The notes: generated by a model not told the origin, from the sequence alone. DNA of 64,000 nucleotides from Novosphingobium sp. (GCA_024236215.1 JACKKX010000003.1:248001-312000); one strand, 5' to 3'. Shown: positions 9,170 to 18,963, numbered from the stretch's first letter. A program made the numbers and translations.

Positions 9170-9454
9170 ATGGCGCGCGACCGGATCCTGGCAGAGATCG
9201 TCCGCAAGGGCGGCGGCAAGCTACTTGACGCGGCGATTGACAAGGTTCTGCCCGCCGCTGCCGCCACCGAAACCGCGGTGGCAAAGAAGAAGCCGACCCT
9301 GCTGGGCGGAGTGGCCACAGCCATGGCGGTGCGGATCGCCACCCGTTCGGTGCCGGGGGCGATCGTGGTCGGCGGGGCGGCGATCGCCAAGCGGCTTTAC
9401 GATCGCAGACGCTCCGGGGCCAAGGCTGCGCAAAAGGCGCCGCCCAAGGCTTGA
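9170..9454 (+). CDS. Small hydrophobic-centred protein of unknown function
   Basis: A 94-residue product that I do not recognise. It is basic, with an Ala/Lys-rich start and tail (KAAQKAPPKA) and a moderately hydrophobic stretch from about 45 to 72 (GGVATAMAVRIATRSVPGAIVVGGAAIA) that may associate with the membrane. GGAAGG lies just upstream of the ATG and the sspB stop is 5 bp away, so it is co-transcribed with sspB and probably gmk. Similar small proteins are, as I recall, common next to sspB in sphingomonads. Confidence 0.7.
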   Translation: MARDRILAEIVRKGGGKLLDAAIDKVLPAAAATETAVAKKKPTLLGGVATAMAVRIATRSVPGAIVVGGAAIAKRLYDRRRSGAKAAQKAPPKA

Positions 9455-9485
9455 TTTGCACACCCGCCTTGCGCCATCAGCGCGC

Positions 9486-10139
9486 ATGGTCGATTCAGGC
9501 AAGCATTCCGGCGATACCCTGCAACGCCGCGGGCTGATGTTCATCCTCTCCTCGCCCTCGGGCGCAGGCAAGACCACGATCAGTCGCATGCTGCTTGAAC
9601 GCGATAGCGAAATCCGGCTGTCGGTTTCCGCCACCACCCGCCCGATGCGTCCTGGCGAGATCGACGGGGTGCACTATCACTTCGTGACCGAGGCCGCCTT
9701 CGAACAGATGGTGGCCGAAGACGAATTCTACGAATGGGCGCGGGTGTTCGGGCACAATTACGGTACCCCCAAGGGTCATATCCGCGCCGGGCTGAAGGAA
9801 GGCCACGATTTCCTGTTCGATATCGACTGGCAGGGCACCCAGCAGCTCTACCAGAAAGATCAGCAGGACGTGGTCCGGGTGTTCATCCTTCCCCCAAGCC
9901 TTGAGGAACTGCACCGCCGCCTGACTGGCCGCGGCACCGACAGCGCCGAGGTGATCGCCGCCCGCATGGAGCGCGCCCGCGCCGAGATCAGCCACTGGGA
10001 CGGCTATGACTATGTGGTGGTCAACGACGATGTCGAGGAATGCTACGCCAAGGTCGCCGAAATCCTTCACGCCGAACGGATGAAACGTGCCCGCCAGACC
10101 GGGCTGATCGGCTTCGTGCGCGGATTGATGGGGGGATAA
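9486..10139 (+). CDS. gmk: Guanylate kinase
   Basis: ATP-dependent GMP to GDP kinase. 217 residues. P-loop SPSGAGKTT at about 23-31, the GMP-binding segment SVSATTRPMRPGEIDGVHYHFV, and the lid region RLTGRGTDSAEVIAARMERAR. The ATG at 9486 was chosen as the nearest start upstream of the P-loop; a longer open frame exists upstream but overlaps the preceding gene. Confidence 0.96.
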   Translation: MVDSGKHSGDTLQRRGLMFILSSPSGAGKTTISRMLLERDSEIRLSVSATTRPMRPGEIDGVHYHFVTEAAFEQMVAEDEFYEWARVFGHNYGTPKGHIRAGLKEGHDFLFDIDWQGTQQLYQKDQQDVVRVFILPPSLEELHRRLTGRGTDSAEVIAARMERARAEISHWDGYDYVVVNDDVEECYAKVAEILHAERMKRARQTGLIGFVRGLMGG

Positions 10140-10146
10140 GCGACCC

Positions 10147-11007
10147 GTGCGGCAGTTCTTGCGTTCCCTTGCCGCATTGGTGCTGCTTGTCGCTGTGGTT
10201 GTTCTGAGCCTGGTCGCGATCGGCCTGCGGGAGGCAATATCCGACCCGATCGCACGCCGGATCGAGATCGTGGCATCCGCACTTCCTGCGGGCACGCCGC
10301 CCTATCGGGTCGCCTTGCTTTCCGATATCCATTTCGGCAACCGCGCGATGGATTCCTCCCGCCTTGAGGGCATCGTCGCCTCGATCAATGCGGCTCGCCC
10401 GGACCTGGTGGTGATCGTCGGGGACTTCGTCAATGGGCACAACGGCAAGCTTGAGACCCGCCCCCAGGATCTGGTCAAACCGCTAGCCGGGCTAAAGGCG
10501 CGCGACGGCGTGGTTGCGACGCCCGGTAACCACGACCATTGGACCGATCGGGCAAGAATCGAGGCAGCCCTGGCAGAAGCCGGAATAGCCACCTTGGCGA
10601 ACCGCGCGGTGCGAAGGGGGCCGCTGCTGATCCTGGGGATTGACGATGGCTACACCCATCACGCCGACATCGCGGGAACGATCGCTTCGGCCAAGGGGTT
10701 GGGAGGTATTCCGGTTGCCGTGTCGCATTCGCCCGATATCGCCCCATCCCTCCCGTCCGCGGTCGCTACGATGCTGGCCGGGCACACCCATTGCGGGCAG
10801 GTGGTCTTGCCCGGAATCGGATCGCTTGCCCCGCTGTTCGGCTACCATGTCTACAACCCGCACTACCAATGCGGTGTGGTTCACGATCCCGGAAGGACCG
10901 TAGTTGTCACCGCAGGGCTTGGTTCGGGCAGCATTCCGCTGCGCATTGGCGCTCCGCCCGATTGGTGGCTGGTGACCTTTCGTGCGCCCGATGCGCCCCT
11001 GCCCTAG
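10147..11007 (+). CDS. Membrane-anchored calcineurin-like metallophosphoesterase
   Basis: 286-residue phosphoesterase of the YaeI/UDP-sugar-pyrophosphatase-like group. An N-terminal membrane helix (about 8-27) anchors a catalytic domain with the metal-binding series SDIHFG (about 59), GDFVNGH, GNHDHW, SHSP and GHTHCGQ, all intact. The start is a GTG seven bases after the gmk stop. The substrate is unknown; relatives act on phosphodiesters at the membrane. Confidence 0.85.
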   Translation: MRQFLRSLAALVLLVAVVVLSLVAIGLREAISDPIARRIEIVASALPAGTPPYRVALLSDIHFGNRAMDSSRLEGIVASINAARPDLVVIVGDFVNGHNGKLETRPQDLVKPLAGLKARDGVVATPGNHDHWTDRARIEAALAEAGIATLANRAVRRGPLLILGIDDGYTHHADIAGTIASAKGLGGIPVAVSHSPDIAPSLPSAVATMLAGHTHCGQVVLPGIGSLAPLFGYHVYNPHYQCGVVHDPGRTVVVTAGLGSGSIPLRIGAPPDWWLVTFRAPDAPLP

Positions 11008-11894
11008 GGCCAACCCGCCCGGCCTCCATCCACCTCTGTCACCAGCACCTTGCCCTTGGGCGCCTTGGCTGCTTCTTCCGCGTCCGAACTTGGCGCGACC
11101 AGCATGAACAGATGGCGGCCGGTGGGGCCGCCCAGCATGCAGGCGTAGCACGGCAGATCTCCGGTGCTGACCACCTCGAGCACTTCGCCGCCGGGCGCGA
11201 TGCGGGCGCATTCGGGGGCGAGGGGGTTGGCGATCCACACCGCGCCTTCGCTGTCGAGGCTGATCCCGTCGGGCACGCGCGGCCAGGTCGGGGCATATTC
11301 GCGGCGGCTGGAGAGGGTGCCGTCGGCGGCGATGTCAAACGCGCTCAGCCGCCCGGCGAGAGTCTCGCCCACGATCAGCGTCCGGCAATCGGGGGTGATC
11401 GCCATGCCGTTGGGAAAGCTGAAGCGCTCGCCCGGAGCGGCATCGGAAACGCTGCCGTCCGGCTGGATCAGCGCGAGGCAGGTCTGCGGATGATCGGCGA
11501 TCACGCTTTCGGGGCCGCGCGCGCGCAGTTCGGCATCGAGATCGAAGCCGAAATTGCCGACCCAGGCCCGGCCCGCGCCGTCAACCACCATGTCGTTGCA
11601 CAGGAAGGCGGAATGATCGGCCAGATCGGCATGGAGCGCAAAGCGCCCGTCACTCCAGCGCCGCCACACCTGGCGGCGCTCCATCCGCACCACCAGCAGC
11701 GAACCGTCGGGCATCTAGCCGAGGCCCGAGGGGTGATCATCGAGCTGAAGCTCGGTACGCAGATCGCCCGCCAAATCGACCGAGCAGACCCGGTGGGCAT
11801 AGAAATCCGAGAACCACAGCCGCCCCTCGTGCCAGCGCGGCCCCTCGCCGAAATAGATAGCGTGGGCGAGCGTGCGCAGGTGGCGGCGGGCCAT
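11004..11894 (-). pseudogene. SMP-30/gluconolactonase family gene interrupted by an in-frame amber codon
   Basis: Calcium-dependent six-bladed propeller lactonase family. Read through, the gene would encode 296 residues, a normal length. It begins MARRHLRTLAHAIYFGEGPRW (metal Glu in FGEGPRW), one base after the upstream SDR stop. A TAG codon at 11717-11715 follows residue 59 (...DDHPSGLG), and the same frame then continues as MPDGSLLVVRMERRQVW to the end. The rest is intact: CNDMVVD, FPNGMAI, PDGISLDSEGAVWIAN. Family members usually have Trp or Leu there (GLGWLPDG), so one TGG-to-TAG change explains it. The downstream ATG could restart translation, but that product (236 residues) would lack the first blade and the metal Glu. 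Confidence 0.82.
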
Positions 11895-11895
11895 G

Positions 11896-12717
11896 TCAGT
11901 GCCCCGAGGGGTCGTTGAACTCGGTCGGGATCCAGGCGTTGACGATCCCGCCATCGATCGGGATGGTAGTGCCCACCACATAATCGCCCGCGCGGCTGGC
12001 AAGATAGATCGCGCCACCGGCGATATCCTCGGCCACCCCGATCCGGGCATAGGGGATGCCGCGCGCCGAGCCTTCGGGGTTCTTCGCCGCAGCCTTGTTC
12101 ATCTCGCTGGGGTAGGCGCCGGGCGCGATGCAGGTGCAGACGATGCTGTCCTTGATCAGCCGCGCGGCCATCCGCTTGGTCAGGTGGATCACCGCCGCCT
12201 TGCTGGCCTGATACGAATAGGTTTCCCACGGGTTTGGGCGAAGCCCGTCGATCGAGGCAATGTTGATCACCTTGGCCGGGCGATCGAAGCTCGCGGCCGC
12301 CTTGAGCAGCGGGTGGAGCTTCTGGGTCAGGAAGAACAGGCTCTTGACGTTGAGGTCCATCACCTTGTCCCATCCGGCTTCGGGGAACTGATCGAACTCC
12401 GCCCCCCAGGCCGCCCCGGCATTGTTGACCAGGATATCGAGCCGCTGCTCACGCTCGGCCAGGGTCTCGGCCAGGCGCTTGATCTCGTCCATCTGCGAAA
12501 GATCGCCGGGCAGGCCGATCACCTTGCCGGGATAGTCCGCCTCGAACTCGGCGAGGGTTTCGGCGATCTGCTCGCGCTTGCGTGCGGTGATATAGACCCG
12601 CTCACACCCGGCGGCGAGGAAGCCTTCGAGCAGCATCTTGCCGATCCCGCGCGATCCGCCGGTTATCAGCGCCACCTTGCCCTCAAGGCTGAACAGTTTG
12701 CCGAAATCGAACGCCAT
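11896..12717 (-). CDS. Short-chain dehydrogenase/reductase
   Basis: 273-residue NAD(P)-dependent SDR. Cofactor motif TGGSRGIGK (about 20-28), NNAGA, catalytic Ser in NIASIDG, and the YSYQASK (YxxxK) pair. It ends with the IPIDGGIVNAW tail typical of the family. Its N-terminal region MAFDFGKLFSLEGKVAL is characteristic of SDRs that travel with acyl-CoA dehydrogenases in sphingomonads. It lies 11 bp after the acyl-CoA dehydrogenase gene and one base before the SMP-30 gene, so it is in the same operon. Substrate unknown; a beta-hydroxyacyl-CoA or ring alcohol is likely. Confidence 0.9.
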   Translation of the reverse strand: MAFDFGKLFSLEGKVALITGGSRGIGKMLLEGFLAAGCERVYITARKREQIAETLAEFEADYPGKVIGLPGDLSQMDEIKRLAETLAEREQRLDILVNNAGAAWGAEFDQFPEAGWDKVMDLNVKSLFFLTQKLHPLLKAAASFDRPAKVINIASIDGLRPNPWETYSYQASKAAVIHLTKRMAARLIKDSIVCTCIAPGAYPSEMNKAAAKNPEGSARGIPYARIGVAEDIAGGAIYLASRAGDYVVGTTIPIDGGIVNAWIPTEFNDPSGH

Positions 12718-12728
12718 CGCCCTTCTCC

Positions 12729-13868
12729 TCAATAACCCGACAGCTTCGCCACGCGGTCGGCGTGGTAGAACATGTCGCCCATGAATTCGGCCAGCGCCCG
12801 GTCGCGCTTCATGTAGAGGCCGATGTCGTACTCGTCGGTCATGCCGATTCCGCCGTGCATCTGCACGCCTTCCTTGACCGCAAGGCTGGCGGCCTTGCCG
12901 GCCTTGGCCTTGGCGACCGAGACCATCAGATCGGCCTTGTCGCTGCCCGCGTCGAGCAGTTGCTGGGCCTTGATGGTGGCGGCACGGGCAATCTCGATCT
13001 CGGAATAGAGATGCGCCGCGCGGTGCTGGAGCGCCTGGAACTCGCCGATCAGCTTGCCGAACTGCTTGCGCTGCTTGAGGTAGGTGGTGGTCATGTCGAA
13101 CGAGCCCTGCGCCACGCCGACGCTTTCCGCCGCCGCGCCCACGCGCCCGGCGCTCAGCACACGATCGAGCACCTCGCGCCCGCCATCGACCTCGCCGATC
13201 ACCGCATCGGCATCGAGCTGGACGTTGTCGAGCCGCAGATGGGTTGCCATCGAGCTGTCGACCAGCCGCACCGCGTCCTGGCTCAGCCCTGCCACGTCGC
13301 GGGGCACGGCGAACAGGGTGATCCCCTCGGCATCGTCGTCCGCCCCGGCGGTGCGCGCGGCAACCACCAGCATGTCGGCCGAGGAGCCGTGGACCACGAA
13401 GTCCTTGGCGCCCGACAGGCTGAAGCCGTTGCCCGAGCGCACCGCGCGCGTGGCGATCCGTTCGGGGCGGTGCTTCTTGCCCTCATCGATCGCCAGCGCA
13501 AACACGCTGTCGCCCGAGAGCAGCCCGGGCAGATAGCGCCCCTTGAGCTCGGCGCTGGCATCGGCCAGCGCGCTCGCGGCCATGACGGCGCTGGTCAGGA
13601 ATGGCGAGGGAGTGAGGTTGCGCCCGATCTCCTCGAGCACGATCCCGGCCTCGACGTGGCCCATGCCCAGCCCGCCATCGCCCTCGCTCACCAGGATGCC
13701 GGTGAGGCCCAGTTCGGCAAACTGCTTCCACAGCGTGTGGCCGAACCCGTCCTTGCAGCCGATGTCGCGGAAATGGCGCAGCTGCCTGGCGATAGCGCCC
13801 TCGTCGGCCATGAACTGGCGCGCCGTGTCGGCGAGCATCGCCTGATCTTCGGTGTGATAAAGCGGCAT
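12729..13868 (-). CDS. Acyl-CoA dehydrogenase family protein (probable non-catalytic-type partner)
   Basis: 379-residue flavoprotein of the acyl-CoA dehydrogenase fold: N-terminal helical domain (MPLYHTEDQAMLADTARQFM), middle beta domain, and C-terminal helical domain (GGIGMTDEYDIGLYMKRDRALAEFMG). It lacks the usual YEGT/EGG-type segment with the catalytic Glu near its end. The previous gene in the operon (13872-15032) has one, and only 3 bp separate them. This fits the heteromeric (alpha2beta2) acyl-CoA dehydrogenases known from steroid-type side-chain catabolism, but the partnership is inferred from adjacency. Confidence 0.88.
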   Translation of the reverse strand: MPLYHTEDQAMLADTARQFMADEGAIARQLRHFRDIGCKDGFGHTLWKQFAELGLTGILVSEGDGGLGMGHVEAGIVLEEIGRNLTPSPFLTSAVMAASALADASAELKGRYLPGLLSGDSVFALAIDEGKKHRPERIATRAVRSGNGFSLSGAKDFVVHGSSADMLVVAARTAGADDDAEGITLFAVPRDVAGLSQDAVRLVDSSMATHLRLDNVQLDADAVIGEVDGGREVLDRVLSAGRVGAAAESVGVAQGSFDMTTTYLKQRKQFGKLIGEFQALQHRAAHLYSEIEIARAATIKAQQLLDAGSDKADLMVSVAKAKAGKAASLAVKEGVQMHGGIGMTDEYDIGLYMKRDRALAEFMGDMFYHADRVAKLSGY

Positions 13869-13871
13869 GGA

Positions 13872-15032
13872 TCAGGCTCCCGGCAGGTCGAGAATACGCT
13901 TGGAAATGACGTTGAGCATGACCTCGCTGGTCCCGCCCTCGATCGAATTGGCCTTGGTGCGCAGCCAGCCCCTGGCCCGGCTGCCGCCGTCCGAAGCCTC
14001 GCTTTCCCACTCCAGACTGGCCGACCCGCCGCCTGCCATGAGCAGCTCGTAGCGCCGCTTGTTGAGCTCGGTCCCGGCATATTTCATCATGTTGGGCTGG
14101 GCCGGATGCGCCTTGCCAACCTTGATCTCGTCAAGGAATTTCTCGCCCATCGCGCCATAGGCCAGGGCATCGACGTCGAACATCGCCAGTTCGGCGCGCA
14201 GCAGCGGATCTTCGAGACCGGCACGGTTTAGCACCGCGCCGATGGTGGTCAGCCGGTCCCCGCCGCCCGCGCCCGAGATCATCTCGCGCTCATGGCCGAG
14301 CAGGTACTTGGCAACATCCCATCCGCGGTTGAGCTCGCCCACGATCTGCGCCTTGGGCACCTTCACATTGTCGAAAAAGGTCTCGCAGAACGGCGAATAG
14401 CCGCTGATCAGCAGGATCGGCTTGGTCGAAACGCCCTCGCTTTCCATGTCGAACAGCAGGAACGAGATGCCCTGGTACTTGTTGGCCTTGTCGGTGCGGA
14501 CCAGGCAGAAGATCCAGTCGGCCTTGTTGGCATAGGAGGTCCAGATCTTGCTGCCATTGACCACCCAGTGATCGCCCTTGTCCTCGCCAAAGGTCTGTAG
14601 GCTGACGAGATCGCTGCCCGAACCCGGCTCGGAATAGCCCTGGCACCAGCGAATCTCGCCGCGCGCGATCTGGCCCAGATAGTGAACCTTCTGCTCCTCG
14701 GTGCCGAATTTGAGCAAGGCCGGGCCGAGCATCCAGATCCCGAAGCTGGAAAGCGGGGGCCGCGCCGCGATCCGGTTCATTTCCTCGCGCCAGACCTTGG
14801 CCTGGGCCGGGGACATGCCCGCGCCGCCATAGGCCTGGGGCCAGTCGGGCACAGTATAGCCCTTGGCGGCGCAGCGCGTCAGCCAGAGCTTCTGGGCCTC
14901 GTTCTTGAACTGGAAGTGCCGCCCGCCCCAGCAGATATCGTCCTCATCGTGGACCGGCTGGCGCATTTCGGGCGGGCAGTTCTCCTCAAGCCAGGCGCGG
15001 ATTTCCTGGCGGAAGGCTTCAAGCTCGGACAT
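13872..15032 (-). CDS. Acyl-CoA dehydrogenase (probable catalytic subunit)
   Basis: 386-residue FAD enzyme introducing the alpha-beta double bond into an acyl-CoA. Signatures: GYTVPDWPQAYGGAGMS, CQGYSEPGSGSDLVSLQT (FAD/substrate loop), VVNGSKIWTSYA, and near the C-terminus SIEGGTSEVMLN, carrying the Glu expected of the base. It is the first gene of a minus-strand operon ACAD-ACAD-SDR-SMP30. AGGAG precedes the ATG at 15032. The substrate cannot be read from sequence. Confidence 0.92.
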   Translation of the reverse strand: MSELEAFRQEIRAWLEENCPPEMRQPVHDEDDICWGGRHFQFKNEAQKLWLTRCAAKGYTVPDWPQAYGGAGMSPAQAKVWREEMNRIAARPPLSSFGIWMLGPALLKFGTEEQKVHYLGQIARGEIRWCQGYSEPGSGSDLVSLQTFGEDKGDHWVVNGSKIWTSYANKADWIFCLVRTDKANKYQGISFLLFDMESEGVSTKPILLISGYSPFCETFFDNVKVPKAQIVGELNRGWDVAKYLLGHEREMISGAGGGDRLTTIGAVLNRAGLEDPLLRAELAMFDVDALAYGAMGEKFLDEIKVGKAHPAQPNMMKYAGTELNKRRYELLMAGGGSASLEWESEASDGGSRARGWLRTKANSIEGGTSEVMLNVISKRILDLPGA

Positions 15033-15205
15033 GGATCGGGCTCCTCTCTTAACCGCAAGGTTAAGGCGACTCGGCGGCGGCGCGCAAGCGGCGATTGTGC
15101 CGCGCGGTGGGCACTTCCCCTTGCCGTAGCGTCAGGCCAAGCAGCGTTGACCGCGCCCCTTTCCGCCCTAAGCTGGTAGCAAATCGAAACGGAGAGGATT
15201 GAGCC

Positions 15206-16060
15206 ATGCGATTCGCTGGAAAGAGCGTCGTGATCACGGGTGCGGCATCGGGGATCGGGCGCGCGGCAACGCTACTGTTCGCGCGCGAAGGAGCAACTGT
15301 CTTCGCCGCCGACCTCAACCTTGCCGGGGCCGAGGCCGTTGCGTGCGAAGGCGACAGCATCATTCCGGTGGCCTGCGACGTATGCGACGTCGCCCAGATC
15401 AAGGCGCTGATGGACCATGCTGCGGGCACTTTCGGCGGGATCGACGTGGTGTTTAACAACGCGGGCGCGGGCGGCGCGCGCGAGCCGATAGACGAGATCG
15501 ACGCCGCCGGATGGGACCGCACGATGGATCTGCTGCTGCGCTCGGTGGCGATGGGCATTCGCTATGCCGCGCCGCACATGAAGGGTCGCAAGGGGGCCAG
15601 CATCGTCAACACCAGCTCGGTCGCCGCGGTCGGGCCGGGCTATTCGCCCACCGCCTATGCCGTGGCCAAGGCCGGGGTGTTGCACCTGACCAAATGCGCC
15701 GCGACTGATCTTGCCCAGCACGGTATCCGCGTCAACGCGGTGCAGCCGGGCTTCATCAACACCAACATCTTCACCACCAGCATGGAAATGCCCGAAGACA
15801 AGGTCGAGCTGGCCAAATCGATGATCATGCAGATGTCATCCAACGCCCAGCCGGTGGCGCGTTCGGGCATGCCCGAGGACATCGCCAACGCGGTTGCCTT
15901 CCTTGCCAGCGATGCGGCCGGCTTCATGACCGGAGCCTCGCTGATCGTCGATGGCGGGATCACGGTCGGTCCGCGCCATGCGTGGGATCCCGATGCGCCG
16001 GGGCTGTTCGATACGCTCCAGGCGATGGCCGAAGGCAATGGAGGGGCCGCCGGGCAATGA
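15206..16060 (+). CDS. Short-chain dehydrogenase/reductase
   Basis: 284-residue SDR: TGAASGIGRA cofactor loop (about 11-20), NNAGAGG, catalytic Ser in NTSSVAA, YAVAKAG (YxxxK), and the C-terminal DGGITVGPRHAWD tail. GGAGAGGA lies upstream of the ATG at 15206. It is divergent from the acyl-CoA dehydrogenase operon across about 170 bp and its stop overlaps the transporter start (ATGA). It is probably part of the same catabolic programme; substrate unknown. Confidence 0.9.
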   Translation: MRFAGKSVVITGAASGIGRAATLLFAREGATVFAADLNLAGAEAVACEGDSIIPVACDVCDVAQIKALMDHAAGTFGGIDVVFNNAGAGGAREPIDEIDAAGWDRTMDLLLRSVAMGIRYAAPHMKGRKGASIVNTSSVAAVGPGYSPTAYAVAKAGVLHLTKCAATDLAQHGIRVNAVQPGFINTNIFTTSMEMPEDKVELAKSMIMQMSSNAQPVARSGMPEDIANAVAFLASDAAGFMTGASLIVDGGITVGPRHAWDPDAPGLFDTLQAMAEGNGGAAGQ

Positions 16061-17562
16061 GCGCCGGCACCGGACCGATAACCCGGCCCTTGGCCTTCGT
16101 TCACGGGCTTGGTTCGATCGCCTACGGGATCAAGGACAACGGCTTTTCGACCTTTCTGCTGCTCTATTGCAATCTGGTGCTGGGGATGGATCCGCGCGCG
16201 GTCAGCCTGGTGCTGATGCTTGCGCTGGTGGTCGATGGGGTGGCCGATCCGCTGATTGGCTACCTTTCCGATCGCACCCACAGCCGCTGGGGCAAGCGGC
16301 TGCCCTGGCTCTATGCGGCGCCCATACCCTTGGCGATCTTCTGGGCGATCCTGTGGTCCTTGCCCACCGCACCGGGATTCTGGGAACTGCTCGGGCTGGC
16401 CGTGGCGGTCCGGGTCCTGATCTCGGCCTGCGAGGTTCCCTCGGTGGCGCTGGTTCCCGAGCTGACCCGCGATTATGACGAGCGAACCACGCTTATGCGC
16501 TACCGCTTTCTGTTCGGCTGGGGCGGTGGGCTGCTGGCCCTGTATCTAGCCTACAACGTGTTTCTCTCCGACAGTCTGCTCGATGAAAAGGGTTATCGCG
16601 ACTACGGATTGTTCGGGGCAGTGTTGATGGCCGGTACCGTGCTGGTTTCTGCTTTGGGCCAGCACCGCCGGATTGCAGTACCCTCGCCGCCCGCGCAAAC
16701 CCCGTTCCGACTTTCGACCGCTTTTTCGGAACTTCGGGAGAGCTTCTCACACAAGGCCTTCCTGGTTCTGCTGGCCGGCGGAGGCCTCGCCTACACCAGT
16801 CAAGGGATCACCTTTTCGCTCAGCAACTACCTCTACCTTTTCGTCTGGCGCCTGCCGCTTACGGAATGGTCGATAAGCCTCAAGCGGATTGTGGTCGATT
16901 GGTCGACATTGCGGATTTCGCTCGAACCATCCGTTTGGATCATTACTGCGATGAAACTTTATCCCGTTGTCCTTTTCCTCAGCGTAGTTGTCTGCTTCCT
17001 GACCCTCGGCGCGATGCACAAGCGTTGGGGCAAGCGCGATACCGCCGCCGTGACCGCGCTGATCGGTGCGGTGTTCTGGGTCTTGCCGTTCTTCCTGCGC
17101 TGGCAGGGGCTGTGGCCGCATGAAGGCACCTCTGCCTCAACAATTCCGTTGTTCGCGCTATTCTTCCTTTCCAACTGGTTCAGCGTCGCGGCGATGATTT
17201 CGGCCAGCTCGATGGTCGCCGACGTGGTCGAGGCTTCGGAGGAAAAGACCGGTCGGCGCAGCGAAGGCGCGTTCTTTGCCGGCAACATGTTCATGGCCAA
17301 ATGCGCCACGGGCCTCGGCATTTTTGCCACCGGGATGATGCTGTCCTTTGCCGGGCTGCCTGAAAAAGCCAAGCCCGGCGAGGTCGACCCGGCAGTCATC
17401 AACACGCTTTCGCTGACCTATGCCGCTGTGGTGAGCGTGTTCGCGGTGCTGATCGCGCTGGTCCTGCGGCACTTTCCGATCACCCGCGCCGATCACGAGG
17501 CGCGGCTGGCGGCGCTGGCGGCGGCGCGGGTCAGCCTCGATGGCGAGGGTATGCACCCCTAA
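16057..17562 (+). CDS. GPH-family (MFS) sugar/organic-acid:cation symporter
   Basis: 501-residue transporter with about 12 membrane segments. The GPH-family features are DGVADPLIGYLSDRTHSRWGKRLPWL between helices 2 and 3 and the related loop HKRWGKRDTA in the second half. It has a longer than usual central region (about residues 255-310) with an extra hydrophilic stretch. Start ATG at 16057 overlaps the SDR stop. It is likely the uptake system for the compound degraded by neighbouring dehydrogenases; the specificity is not predictable. Confidence 0.88.
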   Translation: MSAGTGPITRPLAFVHGLGSIAYGIKDNGFSTFLLLYCNLVLGMDPRAVSLVLMLALVVDGVADPLIGYLSDRTHSRWGKRLPWLYAAPIPLAIFWAILWSLPTAPGFWELLGLAVAVRVLISACEVPSVALVPELTRDYDERTTLMRYRFLFGWGGGLLALYLAYNVFLSDSLLDEKGYRDYGLFGAVLMAGTVLVSALGQHRRIAVPSPPAQTPFRLSTAFSELRESFSHKAFLVLLAGGGLAYTSQGITFSLSNYLYLFVWRLPLTEWSISLKRIVVDWSTLRISLEPSVWIITAMKLYPVVLFLSVVVCFLTLGAMHKRWGKRDTAAVTALIGAVFWVLPFFLRWQGLWPHEGTSASTIPLFALFFLSNWFSVAAMISASSMVADVVEASEEKTGRRSEGAFFAGNMFMAKCATGLGIFATGMMLSFAGLPEKAKPGEVDPAVINTLSLTYAAVVSVFAVLIALVLRHFPITRADHEARLAALAAARVSLDGEGMHP

Positions 17563-17658
17563 GAACTTAACCGGTCGCTTAAATCACCCTTGGCGCGGCT
17601 GCTCCGGCATGGCAGGGAAGCAGGCGAGACTCGACAGTATCAGGAAAGGATTTTCTCC

Positions 17659-18942
17659 ATGGATTTCGATCCCACCGAACGGCAGGTCTACTGGCGCAAC
17701 CGGGTGCGCGATTTCATCGAAGCGCATGTGCGCCCGCGCCAGGGCGACTACAAGGCCGAGGACAAGAGCGGTGAGCGCTGGAAGGTGCTGCAGGTGGTCG
17801 AGGAGGAGAAGGCCCGCGCCAAGGCCCAAGGGATCTGGAACCTGTTCATGCCGCCCCAATCGGGCCGCGCGCATGTCGACGATACGTTCGAATTCGAGGG
17901 GCCGGGGCTGACCAACCTCGAATACGCGCTGTGCGCCGAGGAAATGGGCCGGATCGGCTTTGCCTCCGAAGTGTTCAATTGCTCAGCGCCCGATACCGGC
18001 AACATGGAAGTGCTCCACCGCTATGGCACCCGCGAGCAGAAGGAACAGTGGCTCAAGCCGCTGATGAACGGCGAGATCCGCTCCGCCTTCCTGATGACCG
18101 AACCGGCCGTGGCCTCTTCCGACGCCACCAACATCGAATGCTCGATCCGCCGCGAGGGTGACGAATACGTCATCAACGGGCGCAAGTGGTGGTCTTCGGG
18201 GGTGGGCGATCCGCGCTGCAAGATCGCGATCGTCATGGGCAAGACCGATTTCGAGGCCAAGCGCCACGCCCAGCAATCGATGGTGCTGATGGAGCTCGAT
18301 GCCCCCGGAGTGACGATCCTGCGCCACCTGCCGGTGTTCGGCTATGACGATGCTCCCCACGGGCACATGGAAGTGCTGCTTGAAAACGTGCGCATCCCCG
18401 CCAGCAACATGCTGCTGGGCGAAGGGCGCGGATTCGAGATCGCGCAGGGCCGCCTTGGGCCGGGCCGCATCCACCACTGCATGCGCACCATCGGCGTGGC
18501 CGAGGAAGCGCTGGAAAAGATGGTCAAGCGGCTGCAATCGCGCGTTGCCTTCGGCAAGGCGATCTCCACCCATTCGGTGTGGGAGCAGCGCATCGCCGAA
18601 GCCCGGATCGAGATCGAATGTTCGCGCCTGTTGTGCCTCAAGGCCGCCGACATGATGGACAAGGTGGGCAACAAGGCCGCGCAGCAGGAAATCGCGATGA
18701 TCAAGGTCAAGGCTCCGCGCATGGCGCTGCAGATCATCGACGATGCGATCCAGGCCCACGGCGGCGGCGGTGTTTCGGAGGATTTCGGCCTCGCCAAGTC
18801 CTATGCCGGGATCCGCACCCTGCGTCTCGCCGACGGCCCCGACGAGGTCCACAACCGCTCGATCGCGCGGATGGAACTCGGCAAGCACGCGCCGCAGGGC
18901 GATGCCGGGTTTTCCTCGGGCGATCTTGGCGTCGCGCGCTGA
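17659..18942 (+). CDS. Acyl-CoA dehydrogenase, ACAD10/11-like (LvaC-like)
   Basis: 427-residue acyl-CoA dehydrogenase with a long helical N-terminus ([24 protein letters not shown]). It carries [16 protein letters not shown] in the substrate loop, [30 protein letters not shown], and a C-terminal [15 protein letters not shown]. This ADGPDEVH ending in place of YEGT marks the ACAD10/ACAD11 branch. AGGAAAGGA precedes the ATG at 17659. Downstream lie a Zn-alcohol dehydrogenase and an APH-type kinase, the partner fused to this domain in animal ACAD10/11 and encoded beside it (LvaA/LvaC) in bacterial levulinate catabolism. A role in 4-hydroxyacyl-CoA turnover is therefore a reasonable inference. 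Confidence 0.9.
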   Translation: MDFDPTERQVYWRNRVRDFIEAHVRPRQGDYKAEDKSGERWKVLQVVEEEKARAKAQGIWNLFMPPQSGRAHVDDTFEFEGPGLTNLEYALCAEEMGRIGFASEVFNCSAPDTGNMEVLHRYGTREQKEQWLKPLMNGEIRSAFLMTEPAVASSDATNIECSIRREGDEYVINGRKWWSSGVGDPRCKIAIVMGKTDFEAKRHAQQSMVLMELDAPGVTILRHLPVFGYDDAPHGHMEVLLENVRIPASNMLLGEGRGFEIAQGRLGPGRIHHCMRTIGVAEEALEKMVKRLQSRVAFGKAISTHSVWEQRIAEARIEIECSRLLCLKAADMMDKVGNKAAQQEIAMIKVKAPRMALQIIDDAIQAHGGGGVSEDFGLAKSYAGIRTLRLADGPDEVHNRSIARMELGKHAPQGDAGFSSGDLGVAR

Positions 18943-18963
18943 ATCCTAACAAGCAAACTGATC

